Source: Acanthamoeba sp. SK_2022b (lineage: Eukaryota; Discosea; Longamoebia; Acanthamoebidae). Taken from it: 64,000 nt of DNA. The DNA lies in assembly GCA_027943245.1 (NCBI GenBank), contig JANDJZ010000154.1:21569-85568 (forward strand), in the 5' to 3' direction. How positions within the stretch are numbered: the stretch's first letter is position 1; each line of letters starts with the position of its first letter. Made by a program: the position numbers and the translations under genes. The notes beneath the pieces are model-generated. The model had not been told where the DNA came from and did not search any database. It saw only the letters and a program-made list of their open reading frames with translations. Below, in pieces: positions 47,653 to 59,317 of the stretch.

Positions 47653-48886
47653 ATGATGAAAAGAACGAAGACGAAATCGACCGATACGACAGTGAATGGC
47701 GGGACGAAGATGGGCAAGGACAGCAAAAAGAAGAGGAAAGATGAGATGGAAAAATCGTTAAAGGCGAACGACCCAAAAAAGTCCATGGATCAAGGCACTT
47801 CGGTGCCGTCATACAACCAGAAGACGCCCTCCACACGCAAACTCATCGCCAAGACCCTCCAGGGCGGCGCTGCCAACGGTGGCGGTGGCAGCAGCGGCAA
47901 CGTGATCCTCCGCCCGCCCGTTTCTTCGTTCGATACCTCCTCCGGTACCTCCTCTCCCTTCGCCCCTTGTAACCAATTTTCGATTAAATTTTCGACTTAA
48001 GAAATAATGTTTATTTATTTATTTATTTATTTATTCTTGCACAACAGACGAAAGCGAAAGCGAAAACGAAAGCGGCAGTGGGGAGGGAGAGGGCTTCGTG
48101 TCTTCGGCCTCGTCCGTGTCCATCGCATCGTCCTCCTCCTTCTCTTCGTCCAAGAACCGCGCCGGCCCTCTCGCCAGCGGCGGATCGGCCTCGCGAGGCC
48201 CGATGTTGCGCGCGCGCTCGACCTCGCCCTCCACCTCGCACATTCGCTCGCGGGACAAGCTCGTCTCCCTTGGCTCCACCCACTCGGGCCCCTCCCCCTC
48301 CCCTTCCATCTCCTCCTCCACCTCCTCACCCTTTCCCTCCATCACCTCCTCCTCCTCCTCCTCATCAGCGACGCCCATCAAGTCGTCGGCCTCCTCCTCC
48401 TCCTCGCTCAGTCGACGCCGCCCGCTCCTCTCCAAGGGCCCCTTCCAGGGCTCGTCGTCGCTCGGCTCCACGCCGTCGGGGTCGGGCCGGCTCGAGGCGC
48501 TGTTGGGCGGCCGTCCTGGCGCTCTGGGGGGCCAGGTGGGCCACGCGAGCAGCGACGTGGCCCTCATGATGCACGGGCGCAGCCGTGCGGCCACGGTCGA
48601 CTTTGCCTCCGTGCGCCCGTTCAGGTGCGCCCCCCTCCGGTGGAGCCGAGGGAGCCTTGATGGCTAATGACTTGCGCGTGTGTGGTGTATGTGCGTGCGT
48701 GTGCGTGTGCGAGCAGCCAGGGAGTGTACGAGGAGGTGGAGAAGGACATCCTGCTGGCCGACCTGAGCGAGTGGGTGCAGAACAAGACCGGGTCCAAGGC
48801 TCCCAGCGATTTTGATGTACGCCCCCCCCCCCGCAATCCCAAATGTCCCGCGCAAGTGTGTCGTGTGACGCCGCGACAGATCGACT

Positions 48887-48949
<63 letters not shown>

Positions 48950-50235
48950 GCGCGCAGTTTCCGCAGGAGAAGAGCGACGACGACGAATCGAACACGAAGC
49001 GATTAGATAAAGAGAAGAAGGAGAAGGAAAAGGAAGAGAGGAAGGCGGAAAGGGAAAGGGTGGAGAGGGACAAGGCAGAAAGGGAGAAAGAGAAGGAAAT
49101 AGAAAAGAAAAGCAAAAAGGAGGAGAAGGCGAAAGAGAAGAACGAGAAAAAGGGCAAGAAGAAGGCCACCAAGAGCGTCAAGATCAAGGAGGACAAGTCG
49201 AAGAAGAAATCGACGACGCCGCGACGCAAGGGCTCGGCGTCGACAAGAACTAAGAACGAAAACGAAGCGTCGGCAAATGAACGAAGGCAGGAGCTGGCCA
49301 AGTCGTCGTCGTCGACGTCGCTCACGTCGGAGGGCTACGAGAGCGATCGCGTGTCGGCTTCCGATCTGCTGCGGCGTTACTACAACACCATCGGGCGAGA
49401 GCGGGCCGAGGAGGAAGAGGAGGAGAGCGAAGAGGACAGCGACCTCGACTCCAAGGGCCCGGCCGCCGGCAAGACGACGACCACGACCACGACCACCGCG
49501 ACGATGACGTCGAAGGTGAGCGAGATAAGAACGACCGATGAGAAGACGACGACAATGACGACGACTACCACCACGGCAGAAGGCGACACCAAGGCAGAGC
49601 GAAGGAAGGGCAAGAAGGAGAAGAAGGTGAAGAAGCGACCGAAGCAGGGCAAGCACGAGCCGACCGTGACGGGCCGCTCGCCGTCGGAAGCGCCGTCGTC
49701 TCCCACGGCCGTGACTCCCACGGCGACGCGCGAGCGACGGGCCACGATGCTGTCGTATTTGCCGTTCAGGGCCGACAAGCAGACGGGCATCGTGGTGACG
49801 ACCACCCCTGACGCTGACGCCCCAAAGGAGACCAAGCTCCCCGCACACGAATCGGCGCCCGCGTCGTCGTCGCCCGCCGTGCAGAAGGAGGAAAAGAAGG
49901 AGAAGGAGAAGGAGAAGGAGAAGGAGAAGGAGAAGGAGAAGGAGAAGGAGAAGGAGAAGGAGAAGGAGAAGGAGAAGGAGAAAAAAGAGAAGAGGAGAAC
50001 AAAGGAAAAGAAGAAGAGGAGCGGCGACGACGGCGACTCGGAACACAACAACAACCACAAGGGCGCGAAGAACGCGCGGGGAAGAACAAAGACCAAGACA
50101 AAGACGAAGACGAAGCGACGACGGAGCTGCGCGGTGGACGCCTTCGGAGCGCAGATGCGGCCACCGGCAGGAGAGTCGGCCGACGGCTTCCAGGATTTCC
50201 TGCGCACTTCGGTGTCCGCTGCCGCCATCGAATGA
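47653..50235 (+). CDS. Low-complexity Lys/Glu- and Ser-rich protein of unknown function
   Basis: It is divergent from the importin gene; the ATG at 47653 (MMKRTKTKSTDT) is the first in frame near a coding-like context. Parts: a basic N-terminus; a Ser-rich region (48050-48630); a short less biased segment QGVYEEVEKDILLADLSEWV joined to QNKTGSKAPSDFD (about 48720-48816); an intron 48817-48957 with a CA tract; then a long Lys/Glu/Arg region with a pure KE run. Near the C-terminus is RRRSCAVDAFGAQMRPP and the stop at 50235. No catalytic motif or domain. Such proteins are often nuclear or cytoskeletal, but that is only a guess. The YEEVEKDILLADL segment is the best query for a homology search. 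Confidence 0.65.
48888..48947 (+). repeat. (CA)n microsatellite near a 3' splice site
   Basis: The CA tract ends 10 bases before the acceptor GCGCAG at 48957 of the intron starting GTACGCCCC at 48817. Confidence 0.95.
49896..49981 (+). repeat. In-frame (GAGAAG)n hexamer repeat
   Basis: About 14 units encode alternating Glu and Lys inside the low-complexity protein. The unit is six bases, so changes in copy number keep the reading frame. Confidence 0.95.
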
Positions 50236-50335
50236 GCTTGTGGGCCGTTGAACGTTTGTTGTTTACTAAAGTGTACAAAAGCATACTGAAGCGATGACAA
50301 TCAACCCCAGTTACCTTGCAAGCTCCACTCGTGTT

Positions 50336-53300
50336 TCAACAGCCCCCTTGGTGCTTTATGCGAATGTCCAACAGCTGCAAGCCAACGCCAGCAACAGCTG
50401 CCACAAACACGTCGGTGGAGAGCGGCGCACGACGTACTCGTACGACGCAGAGCGCGGCCACGTCAGCCACATCGACGAAGTGGGATCCCACCAGCACCAA
50501 CGAGCCAGGCTCGCCGGCCGAGTTGTCGTCACGCGTCTGGCCCGCGACTTTCCACACATTGAGCCTACCCCCCCAAATGCCATCAGAGGCACACTTGAGG
50601 CAAGGAGAGCAAGACACCAGCTGTCCCATACCTTTGGTCGGGACCGCTGGTAAAGACATGACGGCCAGACAGCTCCACGCCTGTACATGTGTTCATGGCA
50701 GCATGACACGGCACGGCTAGATGTCAGCGACCTGCGCGATGAGCGCCGACGACGTTGCACTCGAACGCACATTTTACGGCGGACGCGTGGGCCAGGGCGA
50801 CCAAGTGGTTGGTTTGAATGTGCGCACGCAGTCCAGCTGCCGAGCCTGCGTCGGGGCTCGTTGCCCCGCGCAGCAGCCTGAACGTCACCAGGCGTAGCGA
50901 TTGGTCGTCTCCGCCGGAAACCAAAGCGTAGGCCTCGCCGTCGCCGTCACTGTGGGCTTGGCCGGACAGCCGCCGGATCGCGAGACAGTTCACTCCCGAC
51001 TGATGCACGTCGAGCGCTTGGAACGGCGACCGGTCGCTCCCCACGCGGCCCAACGGGTCGTCGAGGTACCAGAAGAGGAGCTGCCCGTCCGTGCCTCCGC
51101 TGACGAGCGCCAACGTCGGTCGCGGCGTCGGCACGAATCGCAGCGAAAGGACGGCAGAGGAGTGACCGCGCAGAGTGGCCAGCCTGAGGAAGGCTCGCTT
51201 CGCCTCATCAAAAGCCACCACCTGGAAACCCCCCTCCCCGCGGCCCGCAGGTCAGCCCAGTGCCCCCGTCGCTCGAGAGTGTGTGTGTGAGAGAGAGAGA
51301 GAGAGAGGTGGGGGGGGAGCTGCAGCGGTACGCATATGTCGCCCGAGGAGGTGCCTGCAGCGAGCAGATGTCGACCTGGCGTCGAGAGCAAAGGTCTTGA
51401 GTGAATTCCACGTAGGCAACACCACCCTCCCCTCCCCCAAAAAAAGCGCCACCACACGCGACGCCGCCTGCATACCGGGCGAGAGGGGCGTGGCGTCGAG
51501 GGCCATCACGCGCGATTCCAAGTCCGGGCTGACCTTGAGGCGCCCCGCGTGCACGCTGCTCCCCTGCGGACCCTCCGGCAGCAGCCAGCACTGTGCGCAG
51601 GCGGTCCATTGGGGGATTGGGGAGGAGGGTCAGCGTTGAGGACGAGTTAGGGAGAGGGAGAGGGAGCGAGGGAGCGAGGGAGCGAGGGGGGAGTGAAACA
51701 ACTTACGTGAAGCGAACAGTGGCCGCCGCCAGAGAACATCAGCAGCGCTCTGTCCTCGAGAGTACCTGCGATAACATGAGAGAGGGAGAGCGGGGGAGCC
51801 AACGGCCCGGGCACGTGCGTACTGGGCACTAATCGGATGGCCTTTACGTTGGATGAATTCTCTCGCATGACCTGGCACGCTTCAATCCGTGCGCGGCCCT
51901 CTTCGCTCTGCGCGACTGCAATCCGTCGAATGGTAAGCCTCAGCTAGATTAGCACCGGTGGCGCGCAACAGGGCCAAGTCGAGTGGAAGGCGCACTTTGC
52001 CACAGGCGGCAGGTGGTGTCGACGCTGCACGAGGCCAGGTAGTAGGCGCGGACGGCGTTCGTATCGGCCGACGGCGGGACGGGGACAAACTGGAGCGCGT
52101 TGACTTCCCGCGTGTGAAACGGCGTGCCCAGGGTGGGCCACTCCTGCTCTGCTCACCAGCAGTCGAGTTAAACCGGAGAGGGGGGAGGGTTGGCGTGGCC
52201 CACGCTGGACAAGAATCAAACTGTTACGCGCAGTAGCGTACTTGAAGAAGAGCGATGAACGTGTATCTTCCTGTCCAGCCCGTGGTACACAAGAGTGAAC
52301 GGTCCATCGGGTGCGGTCTGGCCCAGCGGGGCAAGTTAGACGTCGCCACGTGCAACATCAAGCAACGCACCTCGTAGTCAATGTCCCAGGCCTGTTTGCT
52401 GCGCCCACAGTTGACTTCAAAGCACTACACGAAGCATAAATTAAATGATAAATGATTTTTATAAAATAAAATCAATAAAAAAACGTATTGAGCTTGGAGT
52501 GGGGCCACACGCACCAGAGCGCTGGTCTGAAGATGGAGAGTGACCATGTCCGCGCCGCGTAGGCCAAACAGGAAGAGCTCATCGCCGTGTTGCTCGCGGG
52601 CGAGATCGCAAGGCCTCTGAACCTCGGTGTGATCGCGAAGCTTTGGCAGCAAAATGCGCTCGAGCCCTTCGAGCACCTTGGCCGTCTTGGTCACACTCGT
52701 AAGCACGAGCCTATTCTCCTCCTGCGCAAGCGGCAACTCGACCGGGTCAATCATCTCGCCTGGCGTTGCACAACTTCACATTCCAAACCGAGCCACGCGC
52801 CTTGATGAACGAATATCGATTCAGGCATCCAAGGCGACCACACGACGCCGAGTAGATCGCCTCTGCCCCTCTGTGCCAACGTGCAAGCCAATCCCAGTCA
52901 CCGAAATGGCCGCAGCAGAACAGGGTCACTTGCCTCCGGGTCGTTACCTTATTACAACATCCGCCACCCGATCGCGCACGTGCACGTTCCTCAACGTCTG
53001 CACGATCGTCTTGTCGTCTTCAATGACAAGGAGAGAGAGCACCCCTTAGCCAAAGTAGAGGCTCGCAACTTCATGCGGGCGGCGCTGTACCGAGCGAAAG
53101 GACGAAGAGCCTCCCCTTGGAGTCGCCGCACAGGCCGAAGCCCAGCAGGGGGCTCGTGGCCAGTGCGCAGACGGCCACGCCTCTGGGAAAGGAGAAACTT
53201 GCGTGCGGAGCGCAAGCTGCGAGGGAGCCCTCGGTCGTAGCATCGCCCACTCGTGCAAGTTGGCTCCAGCTGAGTCGCCACCACTGCCCGTTTCGATCAT

Positions 53301-55714
53301 CAATGGGTCAGCAAGCCGACGCGTGCATCGGCCTTGAAGCGTGGCGATACACCTTGAGGCTCGAGTCAACCAGGCCGGCTGTCCAAAAGCTGAGGTTGTC
53401 GGCGTCATCGGGCAGCGGGTGGCCGCAATCTTCGCGAGGCCAGTGGAGGTATCTGACCCTGCCGGTATGGGCTCGCCATCGCACGGCCTACACAGTTGAC
53501 CGGTCCACGCACACACGCGCGCGTGAGCGACAGCGAAATACACCGAGGAGAGAAGGCGGGCCGACCTGGGAGGGTTGAGCGAGAGGGAGCAGGGTCAGGC
53601 CGCCTTTGTCATCGCCCAGCAGGAGCATGCGATGCGCCGGGGAGGAGGCCAGGCTCTCCCAAGCGACGCCAGGCTCGGCCTTGTGGACGAAACGCCACCT
53701 CCCGCCAACGCCGTCGGCCAGCGAGCGCTGATAGACACAGCTTCGATGTACCACCACACAACGTGCGGGCCTCTTGAGACGCAGTGGGTGGAATGCGGCG
53801 GAGCGGGCGCAGGGTACCCTCGGTCGGTGGCCGCTATCAGCTGCGCCTCGCCCAGCAGCCTGAGCCGTCGAACGAAATCGCCCGGCGCGGCGGCCTCGTC
53901 GGCCAACGCATCTGGAACGCCATCGCAGCCGCCCTGTCGTGGAAGTTCGAAGGTCTGTTCGAGGCCTGCGCATGCGGCACACAAGGCGTCAGCTGTGACC
54001 GGCGATGCGAGGGGAGTTTACCTCCGCTGTGGCGCTGTATGAGTGCGTCGAGTGACCAGAGACGCACTGTACCGTCTCCTCCGCCAGTGGCCTGATGGCC
54101 ACACGAACACGGTGGGGGGGACAACTTAGCTCGTGGAAAGCATCGCGCCACTTTGAGCGGACGACTTACAATCACGGATCGGGAGTGGTTGACTGCCACT
54201 CGCCACGCGCTTCGGCCCTGATGCCCTGTGGCGTAGGCGAGGTGAGTTGAGGCTGCGATGCCGCAAGTTAAGGCTTAGGCGTCACCAGGTACCTCGAACC
54301 GATGCGAGGCAGGCACCCGTTCGCACGTCCCATATGCGACAAGTGCTGTCCTCTGACACCGAAGCGACGCGGTCCAGGCCGAGGTAGCACGTGTCCCACA
54401 CCCGCTCCGAATGGCCGTGCATGGAGCTCGAGGGGGCAAGAACTTGGCTTCGCCAGTATTAGGAGACGAGGACAATGAAGTGGTGAGCAAGGAGGGTAGC
54501 AGGCCTTACGTGGCTGTGGGCAAGTGGTGTGGCTGTCGCTCGGGCAATCGCCACACGCGCAGGGAACGGTCGTCGGACACCGACACGAGCGTCCGGCCTG
54601 CTTCGTCCCACCGCACTCTGAAGATCACGCCCTGGACCATTCGAACCCACCGCAATAGACCCAGCTTAGATCGTTGCAACAACTTGGCAAGAGAGAGAGA
54701 GAGAGAGATAGAAACCTGATGGCCTTCGAGCGAATAGACGGGCGGCGTGGCGGTAGTGGGAGATGTAAAGATGTCCCACACGAGCACCTTACTGAACACT
54801 GTGCCCGATGCGGCCAGGATCGAGCCCGACTGCGCCACATCATCGAACAGGCTCATGCTGTACCTGTTGCGATAGAATGAGCGCTCGGCCAAAGCAATCA
54901 AGGCGTTGCGCGACGTACAGGATGCAAGGCTCGCGCTGTGCTTGATGCACACGCCGCCGCTGCTTCCACTGCCACACTTCCACGCAGTCATGAGCGAACC
55001 CCACGGCAAAGTAGGCGCCCATCGCACTGTCGTCCTCGCCCTCCATTGCCCTCTCGCTGGGCAGGAGCTGACCGATGCGAAGCGACGAGAGCGGAAGGAT
55101 GTCCCACACCCAGTCGCGGAACTCCATGGTCCAGTTGATGTAGAGAGGCGGGAAGGCTGGAGAGCGGAAGGACCGGCTTGGCTCCTGAGAAGAAGGAGGC
55201 AACGGTGAACATAAGGACGCCTGTTTGGTGATGGACACGACTGGATGCTATGCTAGATACCTGATCATCACGAGCGCATAGCGGCTTGTGAGAGAGCACA
55301 CACGCTTTCTTTTGCCCGAATACCAACACTTGTTTGTCTTCTCCCTTACCGTCTGCACTCATGTCGCGACGTGAGCTTCATATGCGTAGACGCGGCGGTC
55401 AGTGCAGGGCCGTACAGAGCTTGATGGCCCATATGGCAGCCGGGTAGAGCACTTGACCTTCCCACACCAATCGGGCAGTGCCGTCACTTACGTCATGCAC
55501 AGCCAACTGCGGGCCCACCCCTTTCCCAGCACCATATCAGCTATTATCAAAGATAGATTTCAAGTGAAAAAAAGATTAGAGCAACTGGGGCGGGTTAGGT
55601 TGGCGGACCAACATAGAGAAGCTGTGCGGAGCCTGCATCTTCAAACACCAGCGCCCGCACCGGAGCCACCAGCGCTTTGGGGAACCCGACAAGCGCAGCC
55701 CCACTGGCCTCCAT
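50336..55714 (-). CDS. WDR6: WDR6-like WD40-repeat protein (tRNA methylation cofactor family)
   Basis: Exons encode WD40 blades through the whole gene: LVAPVRALVFEDAGS (N-terminus, 55680-55620), GAYFAVGFAHDCVEVWQWK (about 54990), VSDDRSLRVWRLPE (about 54580), ERVWDTCYLGLDRVASVSED and STCRIWDVRTGACLAS (about 54410-54290), TGGGDGTVRLWSLDALIQ (about 54090-54040), ALVSGGTDGQLLFWYLDD (about 51110-51060), and a C-terminal blade LNVWKVAGQTRDDN...VGLQLLDIRI ending at 50336. Order and wording follow WDR6/Trm734, a scaffold for the FTSJ1/Trm7 methyltransferase that modifies position 34 of some tRNAs. The FTSJ1 partner is not in this window. The stop is 100 bases from the stop of the convergent gene. 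The ATG at 55714 lies 77 bases from the histidine kinase stop. Confidence 0.72.
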
Positions 55715-55791
55715 AGATGGTTTTGCTCTCGTTTTGTGGTATTATATTTTAAATAAATAAATAGGATAATTATCTTACATGTTTAGTTGGT

Positions 55792-58611
55792 TCAGGTGCT
55801 TTCCTTTCGGCCGAAGATGAGCTTGCGGTGAGAGTCAGCGATCATTTGTTGCAGAGACGCCGGGAGACTCTGCGATCGGCCGCGAGGCACTCCCACAGGG
55901 GATGCGGGTGCCGAGGAGGAGACTTGTTGCGCAAGGTCACTAGCCGCCACGGGCCTCTCCAGAGCCGATGAGCTGAGCGTCTTGCACCAGGCAGGCGCGT
56001 CGGTCCGAGACGACAACGTGGCAGGAGACACCCACTTTTTGAGTGTGGCGGCCAGCGCCTCCCTCTTCAACGGCTTGAACAGGACGTCCGACATGCCCAC
56101 CTCGAGACACTTTTGCCCGTATTCCTGAGACACGCAAAGAAAGCGTCGTGAGCTTTGATGAACCACAAAGGGTAGCTCATTGCGCAGCGATGTACCTTGG
56201 TGGCAGAGGCGGTGAGCGCAATGATCGGCTTGTGGAGGCACTGCTCGGCGATCTGCTTGACGCGTTTGTTGGGATGCTGGCTCTGTTCCTCCTCTCGAAT
56301 GTGCTCGAGTTCTCGAATGCGCTGCGTCGCTTGGAAGCCGTCCATGATCGGCATCTGACAGTCCATGAGTATGACCCCGTAGTCCTTCTCCTCGAGCGCT
56401 TTCAGGCACTCGACTCCATTCTCGACCACCTGCACGTGGGCCCATATGCGGTCAGCCACCTAAGCCCAATGGCGGCATGGTTAAGCTTCAGGCCGTACCG
56501 AAACGTTGCATCCCAGCGTGTGCAGCATGCGCTTGCCGACCTTCTGGTTGACCACGTTGTCCTCCACCAGCAACACCTCGAGCCCATCGAACTTGAGCTT
56601 GGCGGCGTCCTCCTGGGGCGGGGGACTGCCTTCCAGATCCTCCTGACAGCCTTCCGACTTCTTCTGTTGTTCTTCCGACTCTGCGACCTCCGGCAAGCTC
56701 ACCTTGACCCTGAAGCAGGGATGTGAACAAGACCGTAATCGAATTACGGAAGAAAAGAGAATGGCGGCGCACGTGAAGGCAGAGCCCTTGCCCAGCTCGC
56801 TCGTGCACCCAATAGAGCCTCCCATGGCGTCGCACAGCTTCTTGCTGATCGCCAGCCCGAGTCCTGAGCCGCCGTAGCGACGGTTCACCGAGGCGTCGAC
56901 TTGCGAGAAACACTGAGAGACAGGTGGGGGGGGGACGAGAGGCGTGTGAGAGGAGGTGTTAGCGCGAGAGCGAATCTCGGGGGTGTGTGGACGGCACGTA
57001 CGGAGAAGAGGCGCGGGAGGTTCTCCTTGGCGATCCCGATCCCCGTGTCGCTAACGGTGAGCTCGATAAGCTCAGTCGAGACCGGGTCGTCGGTGAGGCT
57101 CACCGAGATCGAGCCGTGTTCTGGAGTGAACTTGATGGCGTTTGATAGAAGGTTGAACAGGATCTGCCTGAACCTGACTGGGTCCCCAATGCGCTGCGCA
57201 TGTGTGACTGAGATGTGGGTAGTCACGCTCAACCGCTTCTTTTCTGAAGTGTTTGTGGGAACAAGCGTGTGAGCTGCACGTCAAGTAGGAGGATAAGGGG
57301 GCTCGGGGCCTACCTGCGGGAAAGCGGACCATGTTGACCACCTTCCTTGTCTCACATACGACAGAGAATGGGATCTTCTCCAGCTCCAATTGGTTACACT
57401 CTATCCGCTCAAAGTCGAGGATGTCGTTCACCAGCGAGAGCAGGTGGTCTGCGCAATCTGTCATTAAGAGAGGATGCGGGTCGTCAGGTCTTCCCACATT
57501 CACACCAACGCCAGATACACGCGCGGCTCAGGAGGGTCGAACCAGATATGATGGAGACTGCACGACTGCACTTGGTGTGTTGCGGAAGCATGTCCTGCAG
57601 CTCGCGGCTCATTGCAATAATCCCGTGCATCGGAGTTCGAAGTTCTACCGAGATTGAATCGACGAGATCTCCATGAGTGTTCATGCTGGACGGGAGCTGC
57701 CATCACCCGGGGGGGACGAGGTACCGTGGCTCATGTTGGCCAAGAAGTCGGTCTTGGCCTTGGTTGCCTGCTGCAGCTTGCAGTTGGCCCGCTCCCGGTC
57801 CTCCAGGGCCGTTCGCAGTCGCTTGAGGGCTTGCGTGCGTGAAAAGTGATTGCCCGCGGAGAACATGATAATGAGCGTAAGCAGCCACAAGTCGGACAGG
57901 CCCGCGCCTATCAGGATCAAGCACACAGTTTAGAATGTGTAAGCAGCTCAGTTTGGTTGCATACCAACCGTAAAACTCCGAGCTATGAAAGGAATGCAAT
58001 ATACTCGCGCGTGTACCTAAACGAGTGTGTCGGAACCCGGGGGCGGAGGAGAAGGGCGTCAAGACCTCGGCCACATAGCGCAGCACGGCCGTTTGTGCGA
58101 TGATAAACACAAAGGCCACCATGCAGCTGCTGACGCCTCGGGCGTACAGCATCAGCACCGGGATGCACACGAACCAGAGGTACACGTCTCGAGGGTTGCT
58201 GTCGGTCAGCGTCACCACGGTGAGGACCATGTCGAACAGGCAACAGCAGAGGAACAGCGGCACGGTGAGCTTGGCTAGCCGGAAGGAGAGCAGGAGCACG
58301 AGGAGAGCCGAGAGGGCCCACAAGAGCAGGCTCAGCCCGAGCGGGGTGCAGAAGGCCCCTTCGTAGGCCACTACAGCCGAGAGGTAGAGCAGCCCGCCGC
58401 CGCATAGAATGCCCATGAACATTTGCAGGAGGCCCTTGCGGTGGTCGTCCACATCATCGTCGTCGCGAGGAGAGGATGGAGGTGTAGAAGGGGAGGAAGG
58501 ATCTGAAGAGGAAGCTGGTGCCGATGAGGGTGTTGCATGTGTGGTGGGGGCGGATGAACTTGTGGAGGAGTTGGGTGGGGCCATCGCAGCTGGTAGTGAG
58601 AGTTGCTTCAT
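55792..58611 (-). CDS. Membrane hybrid histidine kinase with receiver domain
   Basis: N-terminal half: a Ser/Pro-rich head, then about six or seven hydrophobic segments ([20 protein letters not shown] to [14 protein letters not shown], 58440-57850). Then a coiled linker ([20 protein letters not shown]) and the dimerisation box with phospho-His joined across an intron at about 57730-57640 ([17 protein letters not shown]). The ATPase domain has [15 protein letters not shown] (N box), [13 protein letters not shown] (G1) and [20 protein letters not shown] (G2). The receiver domain has [16 protein letters not shown] and the phospho-Asp in [14 protein letters not shown], then LTASAT and the conserved Lys in LFKPLKRE. 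All key residues are present. It should sense a signal at a membrane and pass phosphate His to Asp. No HPt domain is fused. The ATG at 58611 is the first in frame; an earlier exon is possible. Confidence 0.88.
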
Positions 58612-59317
58612 AGGCGGTGAGACCTTGTACGGGTCTTGGGAGCGGGAGATAATGATGAATGTGCCTTGAGCTGCCTTGCTGAACACGGGAGACAAGCTAT
58701 GAGGGCCACCATTAACCACGGAACGTACTCAAGATCAATGGCAGAGTTAACCCACCCCGCTGATGTCCCCTGGCATCCGGTCGCCTAATGGAAAGCGCTC
58801 TCAGACCCTCTGTCCCGGTTCCCTGCCGAGCTACCGCACCGCCAGAGCAGGGGAATTACCTGCCACGACCATCACCCCTTTCTGATAGAACCTAAGCGGT
58901 CTCAGCAACGTAACCCCCATGTCACACATGTCCGACGTCCACACATACCTGATAAGGTAGGGCATTAACTCTGAACTTTCACAGGCTGCACGTGTGCGTG
59001 GCCCAGCCTCTCCCTTCCTGCCCCATTGACCCGCGGATCTTAGGTGGGGTGTGTCAGTGGAGTTGGCGCGAGCGCCCCGGCCCGCGGGTTCGGTTGACAT
59101 CGACGCCGGTTGCCGTTGGCGTCGCGCCTCCATTGGCGTCTGTATCCATGAGCTCACCCCAAAAAGTTGCCGCTAGCGTGCATTTAGGCTTTAGTGCACA
59201 AAATAAATAACAAATAGATAACATGTGGGGCGCGTGTAGTCACTTGACAGCCACATCGTGGCTGGCGGAGACGGCACTACCGACCAGCACGCGAACAAAG
59301 GGGGGTACAGGCAGTTA
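58612..59317. other. Intergenic region, no recognised gene
   Basis: This lies between the Kelch/RING gene (its 3' end) and the histidine kinase start, both on the - strand. A 108-codon frame (58831-59157 -) has no motif. A tRNA-like stretch at about 58757-58850 was considered and rejected. Confidence 0.4.

Noticed and set aside
49003..50058. 351-codon Leu-rich frame on the - strand
   Set aside because: It is antisense to the Lys/Glu-rich protein; its Leu runs mirror the GAGAAG repeat. The sense strand has the start, introns and stop.
58757..58850. tRNA-like stretch (GGTCGCCTAATGG, GCGCTCTCAGACC, CCCGGTTC)
   Set aside because: The pieces resemble tRNA arms, but I could not close an acceptor stem or a T arm with the usual loop on either strand.
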